Shown: positions 24,501 to 33,609 of the stretch, in pieces
How the letters are laid out: each line of letters opens with the position of its first letter
Numbering within the stretch: the first letter of the stretch is position 1
Source: Rhodopseudomonas sp.
GTDB lineage: Bacteria > Pseudomonadota > Alphaproteobacteria > Rhizobiales > Xanthobacteraceae
Direction of reading: 5' to 3'
DNA length: 44,514 nt
Assembly: GCA_016124795.1 (NCBI GenBank)
Contig: WGNB01000049.1
Span: 1 to 44,514 of the forward strand
Notes under the pieces: model-generated
Databases searched by the model: none
What the model was told of the DNA's origin: nothing
The model's input: the letters and a program-made list of their open reading frames with translations, nothing else
Program-made: the position numbers and the translations under genes

Positions 24501-26203
24501 TCGTTCGCCGCCGGCCGGTCGGTGCCCTGAGCGGCGTTTTTGCGCGCCAGCACGAAAGCCTCGTTGCGAAACACCGGCTGGTAGCCGAGCCCCGTGATCC
24601 GCGGCATGACCGACGCGGCGACCGAGGCCGGGACGATCGCCACCACGCAACGCGACCGCAAGGCGTCGGGCTCGAGTCCCCGGCGATAGAATGCATCCTG
24701 CTCGCGGTTGCGTTTGTCCGACTCCGGCGTGATGCCGTAGCGCGGGTAATAGGCGCGCAACGGCGTGTAGGTCACGACCAATGAGCCAACCGCTTCGGTC
24801 AGCGTCGCCGCGTCGCTGAGCACGACGCAGCCGGCAAAGCGCGGCTGGCGCAGCGTCCTGAGCATCTGCCATTCCGCGTCGGTCACGGTGTAACCGAGGT
24901 TGTTGCCGTGCCGGAACGGCACCGTGACCTGGGCGACGACAAAGCCGATATTGTCGAACAGGAACAGGATGACGAGCGCAAAGGCCGCGATCCAGCCGCG
25001 CGGCTTATCGATGAGTTTGCGAAAGCTCGCGACCAGAGCCGGCGCGCCGATCAGGAACAGCGCGGTCCAGTCGTAGCCGCGCAGGAAATGCAACGGCTGG
25101 ATCGGCGCGATCAGCCAGTCATGATGCGACAGCGCAAAGACGATGGCCCACATTGCGACCAGAACGCGTTGCCGGTCGCTCAATCGACGGTCGCGGCGCC
25201 ATTGATCGAGCAGTTGCATGATCGCGAAGGGCGCAATGAGAATCTGCGACAGCAAGGTCGTCATCGCCGCGACCGGTTGATTGACGCCGTCGCGGCCCGC
25301 GTGCCACTGCGGCTCCATCAGGCGATGGTCGAGCGAGACGTGGCTGAGAAAATACAGGTAGTAAAACAGGTGCAACGCGCCGAGCAGGGCGATGCCGGCC
25401 AGCAGCCATGCCACGGCGCGATTCGGGGCACGATAAAGCTGCCACACCGTCGCCGCGCCGACGACAAAAATCAATTCGATGCCGGTGAACGGATGACTTG
25501 CCGCCATCGCGGCGGTGAGCGCGAAGGCGCCAAGATAATAGTGGCGGAACAGGCAGATCAGACAGCCGAGAAAGATCAGGTGGTAGAAGGCTTCGGTGGT
25601 GTAGACCAGATTGCGGCCGAGATTGAGGAGCCACCAGCCGCTGAACGGGTCGAAGCGATACCAGCTTGTCAGGATCGATTGGCCGGTCGAAAGGCCGTAG
25701 CCGATGCCGCCGAGCGCCAGCAGGCCGCCGCCCCAGAACAGACATAGCAATCCGAGAAACGCCGCGCTGTCATCGCCGGTGACGACGTCGCGATAGCACG
25801 CGATGGCGACGCGCCCGCAAGCGATGGCGATGACAAGGCCGGCGGCCATGTAAAGATAGCCGGGGTCCGCGCCGGTGAGATACAGGATCGCGCCGAGACC
25901 AAAGGTGAGCGGCTGGAAATAGACTTTCGGCGTCGCCGGGTCGAAGCTGAAGGGCAGGCCATAGGTCAGCGTGAAATGCCCGTCGCTGAAATAAGCCCGC
26001 GCATTGGCCATGTAATATGGCTGATCGTATTGCAGAAAGCCGGTGCCGTGACTGCCCGGCGGCAGAAACATGAAGTTGCAGGCATAGACGAGATAGAGCG
26101 GACCGCACAGCAGCGCGCTGAGCAGCCAGGGTCTGGCGAGCAGCCACGACAGCACGGTCGCGCCGCGGTCCCGTTCGATCGTTCGCTCGGCGGCAATGGC
26201 CAT
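24497..26203 (-). CDS. Large multi-pass membrane protein, GT-C-like
   Basis: A 568-residue inner-membrane protein with about 11-12 predicted helices. It has an acidic/aromatic first external loop (GTGFLQYDQPYYMANARAYF) near residue 55, as in GT-C glycosyltransferases where Asp residues there bind the lipid-linked sugar. A second part (RGYDWTALFLIGAPAL) and a soluble C-terminal domain of about 130 residues follow (FRHGNNLGYTVTDAEWQML onward). It does not share the WNGFPL/CPD signatures of the pair at 3669-6573. The substrate is unknown. The GT-C call rests on topology and the Asp-rich loop only. Confidence 0.6.
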   Translation of the reverse strand: MAIAAERTIERDRGATVLSWLLARPWLLSALLCGPLYLVYACNFMFLPPGSHGTGFLQYDQPYYMANARAYFSDGHFTLTYGLPFSFDPATPKVYFQPLTFGLGAILYLTGADPGYLYMAAGLVIAIACGRVAIACYRDVVTGDDSAAFLGLLCLFWGGGLLALGGIGYGLSTGQSILTSWYRFDPFSGWWLLNLGRNLVYTTEAFYHLIFLGCLICLFRHYYLGAFALTAAMAASHPFTGIELIFVVGAATVWQLYRAPNRAVAWLLAGIALLGALHLFYYLYFLSHVSLDHRLMEPQWHAGRDGVNQPVAAMTTLLSQILIAPFAIMQLLDQWRRDRRLSDRQRVLVAMWAIVFALSHHDWLIAPIQPLHFLRGYDWTALFLIGAPALVASFRKLIDKPRGWIAAFALVILFLFDNIGFVVAQVTVPFRHGNNLGYTVTDAEWQMLRTLRQPRFAGCVVLSDAATLTEAVGSLVVTYTPLRAYYPRYGITPESDKRNREQDAFYRRGLEPDALRSRCVVAIVPASVAASVMPRITGLGYQPVFRNEAFVLARKNAAQGTDRPAAND

Positions 26204-26399
26204 GCTGAATGCCCGGATCGCCCCCTGTTACCACAGGTTGTGCTGACGGCGCAAAACAAGCGGGTTTGGTGGCGGCCGCGCAGCTCCCGGCGGTGCGCCT
26301 TCCGGCGGGGACCGGCGGAGGGCTCTTGACATAATTCCTAACAAGGATTATTGTCTCAATTGTCCTGTTCGGCCGGGGGCGTCATCTAGAGGCGTCCTG
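26204..26399. other. Intergenic stretch upstream of the membrane-protein gene
   Basis: No gene is seen. It holds the 5' region of the membrane protein. A short AT-rich patch (TAATTCCTAACAAGGATTATTG, reading about 26332-26353, here as ATTCCTAA/AAGGATTA) marks the border to the repeat element that follows. Confidence 0.35.
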
Positions 26400-26691
26400 A
26401 TTGACGGAGCAGGACGCGGTGCCCGCGGGCTTGAGGACACGCACCTCAGGCTCCCGGGCGGCGTCGGGGCTCCGCCCGCCGGCACTATGACCGGCCGCGA
26501 GGAGCTCGCTGATGGTGAGCGCTACCCGCGAAAGCGGATCAGCCGCCAGAAGCGCGGCCCGGCGTCGTAACGACACCGCGATGGAGCGCCGCGGGGCGCA
26601 TGGTTCTCCGATCGCAAGGAGAACCGCGCACCGCAAGGTGCGCACGACAGGGCGCCTCGCGGCGCTCCATCCCTCCGGCATTGTGCCGGAG
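26400..26691. repeat. Dispersed cloverleaf-like palindromic repeat
   Basis: The core is an outer 20-bp stem (26580-26599 with 26652-26671, one mismatch). It encloses two hairpins: GGTTCTCC/GGAGAACC at 26602-26625, and GCGCACC/GGTGCGC with a GCAA loop at 26626-26643. A further hairpin CTCCGGCA/TGCCGGAG follows at 26673-26691. The preceding 180 bp read like the conserved flank of a repeat I recognise from Bradyrhizobium genomes. ORFs through it are not genes. Confidence 0.65.
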
Positions 26692-26779
26692 AGAGATAAG
26701 GACGGCGGCCTGCCCCGGGCCTCGAATAACAGGGGCGATGATGCGCGTCCGCTGTTTGATAATCGGGTCGACAAACAAA

Positions 26780-26935
26780 CCGTTCGTCGCCGCGGAAGCG
26801 GGGACCCAGTGTTGCGCCAAAGAACCGGATTCCCGCTTGCGCGGGAATGAACGGAGCGTGTGCGAGCTACGCAATAAACGCCGCTGTCATGCCCGCGCCG
26901 GCGGGCATCCAGTACGCCGCAGCGTTTCGGATAAA
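26780..26935. repeat. Short palindromic intergenic repeats (RPE-like)
   Basis: TTCCCGCTTGCGCGGGAA at about 26831-26848 and ATGCCCGCGCCGGCGGGCAT at about 26889-26908 are self-complementary. Each is followed or preceded by the CCAGT/GGATTCC text typical of Rhizobiales palindromic elements. No gene is seen here. Confidence 0.6.
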
Positions 26936-27000
26936 TTTTCCGTTCGTGTTGACGGGGGCCCCGCCGGCGCGGGGACGACGACGGAGAGCCAGGCGAGGGG

Positions 27001-27846
<846 letters not shown>

Positions 27847-28085
27847 GGATTTCCTCGCTATTGCCGCCCGACACTAGGCAGCGCGGCGGCTCCGGGCAAG
27901 CCGAATTGGCGAGCATTTTTAGGGCGTTGCTCTCATAAGCGTGATGGGCGGGTGATGCCGAAGTGAATGGCTGTCGCGGGCAAAAGTTATATGTCTGGGG
28001 GGCAAAAAAATGCGGACAGGCCGGCATCGTTTCGCCGGCGCCGCACGTAGCTTCATCGGGCGGAAGCCGGAACGGGAAAAAGCCA

Positions 28086-28709
28086 ATGCGTCGCATTCTA
28101 ATGGGTTTCATGATGCTGCTGGCGCTGGCCGGCGCGTCCGGGCTGGCCGGAATCGCGGCGGCCCGGCAGGCCAAGGCGGAGCAGGCGGTGGCGACTTTCG
28201 CCGGCGGCTGCTTCTGGTGCACCGAATCCGACTTCGATCATGTGCCGGGCGTGCTCAAGACCATTTCCGGCTATACCGGCGGGACGGTGAGAAATCCGAG
28301 CTATGAGCAAGTGTCGTCAGGCGGCACCGGTCACGCCGAGGCGGTGCAGGTGACCTACGATCCGGCCAAGGTGTCTTACGCCAGGCTGCTCACTTATTAC
28401 TGGCACAGCATCGATCCGACGGTCCGGAACGCGCAGTTCTGCGATCACGGCACGCAGTATCGGACGGCGATTTTCGTGAGCAACGAAGCCGAGAGAGCCT
28501 TGGCGGAAGCGTCGAAGAAGAAAGTCGAGGCCGAACTGAAGAGGCCGATCTATACCGAGATCGACGCCGCGGGTCCGTTCTATCCGGCCGAGGACTATCA
28601 CCAGGACTTTTATAAAAAGAACCCGGTGAAATACAAATTCTATCGCTGGAACTGCGGGCGCGATCAGCGGCTGAAGCAGATCTGGGGCGACTCCAAAGGA
28701 GATAGTTGA
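28086..28709 (+). CDS. msrA: Exported peptide methionine sulfoxide reductase MsrA
   Basis: A 207-residue reductase of the S-epimer of methionine sulfoxide. The catalytic GCFWC motif sits at residues 41-45 (Cys42 nucleophile). Family landmarks SGYTGG, HAEAVQVTYDP, FCDHGTQYR and YHQDFY follow in order, and a resolving Cys lies in WNCGRDQ. It has an N-terminal Sec signal peptide (residues 1-31), so it acts in the periplasm on oxidised envelope proteins. The ATG at 28086 is chosen because it opens the signal peptide and has GGGAAAA upstream. msrB follows after 33 nt. Confidence 0.93.
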   Translation: MRRILMGFMMLLALAGASGLAGIAAARQAKAEQAVATFAGGCFWCTESDFDHVPGVLKTISGYTGGTVRNPSYEQVSSGGTGHAEAVQVTYDPAKVSYARLLTYYWHSIDPTVRNAQFCDHGTQYRTAIFVSNEAERALAEASKKKVEAELKRPIYTEIDAAGPFYPAEDYHQDFYKKNPVKYKFYRWNCGRDQRLKQIWGDSKGDS

Positions 28710-28742
28710 GAAGCGAAACGGTTGAGAAGGGAGACAGTTGAT

Positions 28743-29297
28743 ATGATCGAGCGGCGCGCCATATTAAGGGCGGGCGTCACCTTCGGCGCCTTTGTCGGCC
28801 TGGCCTCATTCGGTTTTGCGCGTTCAGGGCTGGCCGGCCCAACAACCTCGTCAGAAAAGGCAGGAGTAAAAATGACAACGACCGACGCGACTGTAGACTT
28901 CAAGCATCTCAGCGATGCCGAGTGGCACAAGCGCCTCAACGCCGAGCAATATTACGTGCTGCGCAAGCACGGCACCGAACGCGCCGGCACCAGCCCGCTG
29001 AATCACGAGAAGCGCAAGGGCACCTTTGCCTGCGCCGGCTGCGATCAGCCGCTGTTTGCGTCCGAAACCAAGTTCGAGAGCGGCACCGGCTGGCCGAGCT
29101 TCTATGCGCCGTTGCCGGACGCGGTCGGCGAGAAGTCCGACCGGTCGTTCTTCATGACCCGCACCGAGGTGCATTGCAGCCGTTGCGAGGGTCATCTCGG
29201 CCACGTCTTCAACGACGGTCCGAGGCCGACCGGGTTGCGCTACTGTATGAATGGCGTGGCGCTCCAGTTTCATCCGTCGGCCGCCGCCGCGTCCTAG
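28743..29297 (+). CDS. msrB: Peptide methionine sulfoxide reductase MsrB, exported, with internal start
   Basis: A 184-residue reductase of the R-epimer. The zinc ligands are Cys97, Cys100, Cys145 and Cys148 (CAGC and CSRC), and the catalytic residue is Cys168 in LRYCMNG. The N-terminus (MIERRAILRAGVTFGAFVGL) has a twin Arg and hydrophobic stretch, so it looks like a Tat-type signal. A second ATG at 28872 has GGAG five bases before it and would give a 141-residue cytosolic enzyme of ordinary MsrB length. Both forms may be made. Cotranscribed with msrA. Confidence 0.92.
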   Translation: MIERRAILRAGVTFGAFVGLASFGFARSGLAGPTTSSEKAGVKMTTTDATVDFKHLSDAEWHKRLNAEQYYVLRKHGTERAGTSPLNHEKRKGTFACAGCDQPLFASETKFESGTGWPSFYAPLPDAVGEKSDRSFFMTRTEVHCSRCEGHLGHVFNDGPRPTGLRYCMNGVALQFHPSAAAAS

Positions 29298-29333
29298 ATC
29301 CGGCTGCTCGGATACTTCACCGCCTGAATCCGG

Positions 29334-29368
29334 CGCCCGCCCCGTACAAGAAGGGGCGGGCGTTCCCT
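29334..29368 (+). terminator. Intrinsic terminator after msrB
   Basis: CGCCCGCCCC at 29334-29343 pairs with GGGGCGGGCG at 29353-29362 around a 9-base loop, then TTCCCTT. It closes the msrAB unit about 37 nt after the msrB stop. Confidence 0.7.
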
Positions 29369-29432
29369 TATGTGGCGAGGTCCCGCGCTGGGCGATCGCC
29401 GCCGCCGGACTGGCCCGGGACGCCCCCGCGTT

Positions 29433-29449
29433 CCCGGCAAGTTTTGCCG
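29433..29449 (+). promoter_or_regulatory. ftr-like element upstream of flgE
   Basis: CCCGGCAAGTTTTGCCG contains the perfect dyad CGGCAA-N3-TTGCCG (29435-29449). A closely similar element precedes flgI. It lies 84 nt upstream of a sigma-54 promoter, the distance expected of an enhancer. FlbD, the sigma-54 activator of Caulobacter-type flagellar systems, is the natural candidate to bind. Confidence 0.5.
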
Positions 29450-29533
29450 TGCAGCGGCAGAAAGCGCCCTCTCGGACGTGCCCGAAACGGCCGTCGATTC
29501 CTATAATATATTGATATTATTGTACTATTTCTG

Positions 29534-29549
29534 TGGCATAGGGATTGCG
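29534..29549 (+). promoter_or_regulatory. Sigma-54 promoter of flgE-flgK-flgL
   Basis: TGGCATAGGGATTGCG has the invariant GG and GC dinucleotides of sigma-54 promoters exactly 10 bases apart, with TGGC and TTGC matching consensus. It lies about 70 nt before the flgE ATG, behind an AT-rich stretch (29500-29530). Confidence 0.7.
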
Positions 29550-29620
29550 ATGCCCTCCACGACATCGTGTGCGCCGAGCCCCAAAGGGGCGGCGACGCGG
29601 GCGACAGTGGAGAAATTGTT

Positions 29621-31615
29621 ATGGGTATTTTCGGTGCGCTCACTACCGCGGTGACAGGGATGCGGGCGCAGTCTTTCGCGCTCGAAAACATATCGGGCAA
29701 CATCGCCAACTCGCAGACGACGGCCTACAAGCGGACGGACACGAGCTTCGAGGACCTGATTCAGGACAACATCCCCTCGCAGCAGAAGTCCGGTAACGTG
29801 GTGGCGAGCGCGCGGTCGACCAACACCGTTCAGGGCGACGTGCAGAGCGCCTCGGTGTCGACCTTCATGGCGATCAACGGCTCCGGCTTTTTCGTGGTCG
29901 AAAAACCGTCGAGCTATTCCGACAGCAAGCCGAGCTTTACCGGCGTCGACAATTACACCCGCCGTGGCGACTTCCAGATCGACCAGAACGGTTATCTGGT
30001 GAATGGCGCCGGCTATTACCTGATGGGTATTCCGATCGATCAGACCACCGGCAACCTGTCGGGCAGCGTGCCGCAGATCCTGCAATTCCAGAACGGCTTC
30101 CTGCCGGCGCAGGCGACCACCGAAATCGACTACCGCGCCAACCTAGCGAGCTATCCGCAGACCGTGGATTCCAACACCACCGTGCCCGGCTCCGAATTGC
30201 TCAACCCGTCGAACTTCTCGGCCAATCCGATCAACGGCGCCTCGGCCGCTGCTCAGGTGCTTGGCAGCGGCGCTTCGATTCTGCCGGATGCCGCGGCCGT
30301 CATGACCGGTTCGGCATCGCTGGCCAGCTTGTCGGCGAATGCTGGCACCCTGGTCATTAACGGCACCTCGATCACCGTCAACGCCGGCGACAACGCGGCC
30401 ACCGTGGTCGCGGCGATCAATGCCCAGACCGGCACCACCAATGTCAGTGCTTCGCTCAACAGCTCCAATCAGCTTGTGCTGACCGGGACCGACGCCAAGA
30501 CCAATATCACGATCGGCGGCACCACCACGCTGGCGACCTTGACCGATCTCGGCATCTCGGTCGGGACGACCAACGCCACCAACCTTCTGACGCAGAGCAA
30601 GGCGGCGACCGGCCAGACAATGACCTTCCAGGTCGGGTCCAACGCGCCGCTGACCGTGACTTTCGGCGCGGGTAACGTCGTGACCCTGGCGGACTTGAAC
30701 ACGGCCTTGGCCGGCCTGGTCGGCGGCACGGCTTCGGCCAACGCCTCCAACGGCAACATCACCGTCACCGCCGGCAACTCCACCGACACCATCGTCGTCG
30801 GCGGCGATGTGACCGCGTCCAATTTCGGTATCCACACGACGACCGCGTTGCCGTCGAACGGTACCGTGTCGGGTCAGGACTTGACCTCGTTCCTCAATGA
30901 ATCGATGTCCGGCGGCGCGGTGACGGCCTACGACAGTTCGGGTTCGGCGGTGAACGTGCAGTTGCGCTGGGCCAAAACGGATTCGTCGTCGCTGGGCACC
31001 GGCCACAGTGATACATGGAATCTGTTCTATCAGACCGACTCGACGGCCACCGGCACGACGCCAGCCTGGAAGAACGTCGGCACCGACTACACCTTCGGCG
31101 CCAATGGCCAGCTCAATCCCGCCGTCAATTCGATCACCTTGTCGAACGTGACCGTCAACGGCACCAGCCTTGGCGACATCCGGCTGGTCCACAGCACCAG
31201 CGGCATCACCCAGTTCGCCGACTCTAACGGCACCGTTCAGGTCAACCTGATGCAGCAGAACGGTTATGCGGCCGGTCAGCTTCAATCGATCGCGGTCAGC
31301 GACAAGGGCCGCGTCGTCGGCACCTACTCGAATGGCCGCACCGTCGATCTGGCGGAAATTACACTCGCGAACTTCGCCGGTCCGAACATGCTGAAGCGGC
31401 TTGACGGCGGCGCTTTCGAAGCGACCGCGGAATCCGGCTCGCCGACCTATGGCGCGCCCGGTCAGATCATTGGCTCGTCGCTGGAAGGTTCCAACACCGA
31501 TATCGCCGACGAATTCACCAAGCTGATCGTGACCCAGCAGGCCTATTCCGCGAATACCAAGGTGATCACCACGACCAACCAGATGGTTCAGGACCTTCTG
31601 AACATGTTGCGTTAA
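29621..31615 (+). CDS. flgE: Flagellar hook protein FlgE
   Basis: A 664-residue hook subunit, exported by the flagellar type III system. The conserved N-terminus MGIFGALTTAVTGMRAQSFA and LENISGNIANSQTTAYKR (to about residue 47) and the C-terminus QQAYSANTKVITTTNQMVQD form the coiled-coil core. It is much longer than the roughly 400-residue enteric hook. The insert (about residues 225-420) contains flagellin-type GTLVINGTSITVNAGDN and AATVVAAINA repeats. The ATG at 29621, with GGAG 8 nt upstream, is preferred to an earlier in-frame start. First gene of flgE-flgK-flgL, with a sigma-54 promoter in front. Confidence 0.93.
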   Translation: MGIFGALTTAVTGMRAQSFALENISGNIANSQTTAYKRTDTSFEDLIQDNIPSQQKSGNVVASARSTNTVQGDVQSASVSTFMAINGSGFFVVEKPSSYSDSKPSFTGVDNYTRRGDFQIDQNGYLVNGAGYYLMGIPIDQTTGNLSGSVPQILQFQNGFLPAQATTEIDYRANLASYPQTVDSNTTVPGSELLNPSNFSANPINGASAAAQVLGSGASILPDAAAVMTGSASLASLSANAGTLVINGTSITVNAGDNAATVVAAINAQTGTTNVSASLNSSNQLVLTGTDAKTNITIGGTTTLATLTDLGISVGTTNATNLLTQSKAATGQTMTFQVGSNAPLTVTFGAGNVVTLADLNTALAGLVGGTASANASNGNITVTAGNSTDTIVVGGDVTASNFGIHTTTALPSNGTVSGQDLTSFLNESMSGGAVTAYDSSGSAVNVQLRWAKTDSSSLGTGHSDTWNLFYQTDSTATGTTPAWKNVGTDYTFGANGQLNPAVNSITLSNVTVNGTSLGDIRLVHSTSGITQFADSNGTVQVNLMQQNGYAAGQLQSIAVSDKGRVVGTYSNGRTVDLAEITLANFAGPNMLKRLDGGAFEATAESGSPTYGAPGQIIGSSLEGSNTDIADEFTKLIVTQQAYSANTKVITTTNQMVQDLLNMLR

Positions 31616-31736
31616 GTCGCGGCCGGGCGGCCGGGCTTAGAGAGGTCATGACGAGTACAGCCATGCGCAGCGTAGCGACGCATCGACAAGCCGAAGTTTT
31701 GCCCGGTAAAACCCGGCCCATCACGAGTGCAGTGGC

Positions 31737-33602
31737 ATGAGCCTCTCGCAAGCGCTCAACTCCGCGGTTGCCGGACTGAAAGTCAATCAGTCAAGCCTCG
31801 CTTTGGTGTCGGCCAACGTCGCCAACGCCGGTACCGCGGGTTACGTCCGCAAGACCGTCAATCAGGTCTCGGTCGCCGGTAACGGTACCGGCGTCAGCGT
31901 TCGCATCAGCGCGATTCAGCGCGAACTCGACACTTATGTGCAGAAGCAACTGCGCACCGAAAATGCCGGCGCCAGCTACGCGACGACGCGGGCCGACATG
32001 TTCTCGCGCCTGCAGGATGTCTACGGCGCGCCGGGCTCGGATTCGGCGCTCGAGACCGTGTTCAACAATTTTACCCAGTCGTTGCAAGGCCTGTCGAGCA
32101 GCCCGGACGATGCCGCGGCTCAGGGCGCTGTCGTTAGTGCCGCCCAGTTGTTGACCCAGCAGCTCAACAGCATGAGCAACAGCATTCAGGGTTTGCGCAG
32201 CGACGCGGAACTCGGGTTGTCGGATGCGGTGACGCAAGCCAACAACGCGATGAGCCAGATCGCCAAGCTCAATAGCCAGCTCGGCAGCTTGACGGATAAC
32301 GACTCGGCCAGCGCCACGCTGCAGGACGAGCGCGACAACTACATCAACCAGTTGTCGCAGTTGATGGATATCAACGTGATCCAGGGCGATCACAATCAGC
32401 TGTCGATCTATACCAATTCCGGCATCCAGTTGGTCGGTACCCAAGCCTCGACGCTGGCCTTCGATCCGCATGGCACTTTGTCGCCGAATGCGCTGTGGAG
32501 CGCCGATCCGACCCAGCGGGGCGTCGGCACCATTACCTTGACGTCGCCGACCGGCAATGCGGTCGATCTGGTGCAGGCCAATGCGATCCGGTCCGGCACG
32601 ATTGCCGCCTATCTTCAGATGCGCGATCAGGACCTGCCGCAGGCCCAGAGTCAGCTCGACGCCATCGCCTCGTCGATGGCGAGCTCTCTGTCGGACAAGA
32701 CGACGGCCGGCACCGCCGTAACGTCCGGTGTGCAGAGCGGCTTCGATGTCGATATCGGCGGCCTGCAATCCGGCAACAAGATCACGATCAATTACACCGA
32801 CCCGCTGAGCAATACCGCTCATACTATTACCCTGGTCCGCGTCGACGATCCGTCGACGCTGCCGCTGTCGAACGATCTGACGACCAATCCCAACGACAAT
32901 GTCTATGGCATCGATTTTTCTGCCGGTCTGAGCACGGTTTATGGTCAGATCGCGACCGCCATCGGCTCGACCGGTATGGTGGCCTCGAATCCGGGCGGCA
33001 CGACCCTGCGGATCCTCAATGATGGTCCGGGCAATGTCGTCACCGTGAACGGCGTGAGCACCACGCAGACCGCGACGACGTTTAACGGTGGCAGCAGCGA
33101 GTTGCCGCTGTTTAGCGATGGCACATCGCCCTATACCGGGGCGATCGGCGTGCAGGGTCCGCAGAGCCTCGGTCTGGCGGCCCGCATCACCGTAAATAGC
33201 GCAGTGGTGGCCGATCCGACCAAGTTGGTGAGCTATCAGACCGGCACGGCGGCCGGCGATAGCACCCGTCCTGACTTCCTCTACCAGCAGATGACCAGCA
33301 CGTCGCAGCAATTCTCGCCGAGTACCGGTATCGGGTCGACCACGACGCCGTTTACCGGCAGCATCACGACCTATCTGCGGCAGGTGATCAGTCAGCAGGG
33401 CCAGGCGGCCAGCTCCGCCACCAATTTGAAGCAGGGTCAGGACGTCGTGTTGGCCTCGTTGCAGCAGCGCTTCGACGAGAGCGCCAACGTGAACATCGAC
33501 GAAGAATTGACGAATTTGTTGTCGCTGCAGAATTCCTATGCCGCGAACGCGCGGGTGTTGTCGACCGTGAAGGACATGCTCGACACCCTGATGCAGATAT
33601 GA
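31737..33602 (+). CDS. flgK: Hook-associated protein 1, FlgK
   Basis: A 621-residue hook-filament junction protein. The N-terminus MSLSQALNSAVAGLKVNQSS and ANVANAGTAGYVRK are the rod/hook helix. The C-terminus ends LLSLQNSYAANARVLSTVKD. The middle is the variable exposed region. Length is a little over the 550-residue enteric protein. A 121-nt gap separates it from flgE; GTTTT/AAAAC at 31696-31712 with a CCCGG direct repeat may be regulatory. flgL follows after 7 nt, so the two are coupled. Confidence 0.93.
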   Translation: MSLSQALNSAVAGLKVNQSSLALVSANVANAGTAGYVRKTVNQVSVAGNGTGVSVRISAIQRELDTYVQKQLRTENAGASYATTRADMFSRLQDVYGAPGSDSALETVFNNFTQSLQGLSSSPDDAAAQGAVVSAAQLLTQQLNSMSNSIQGLRSDAELGLSDAVTQANNAMSQIAKLNSQLGSLTDNDSASATLQDERDNYINQLSQLMDINVIQGDHNQLSIYTNSGIQLVGTQASTLAFDPHGTLSPNALWSADPTQRGVGTITLTSPTGNAVDLVQANAIRSGTIAAYLQMRDQDLPQAQSQLDAIASSMASSLSDKTTAGTAVTSGVQSGFDVDIGGLQSGNKITINYTDPLSNTAHTITLVRVDDPSTLPLSNDLTTNPNDNVYGIDFSAGLSTVYGQIATAIGSTGMVASNPGGTTLRILNDGPGNVVTVNGVSTTQTATTFNGGSSELPLFSDGTSPYTGAIGVQGPQSLGLAARITVNSAVVADPTKLVSYQTGTAAGDSTRPDFLYQQMTSTSQQFSPSTGIGSTTTPFTGSITTYLRQVISQQGQAASSATNLKQGQDVVLASLQQRFDESANVNIDEELTNLLSLQNSYAANARVLSTVKDMLDTLMQI

Positions 33603-33609
33603 GGGCGTT

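Noticed and set aside
26512-26850. 112-codon ORF in the repeat region before moxR
   Set aside because: It runs through hairpins of a dispersed repeat, and both strands are open only because of base composition.
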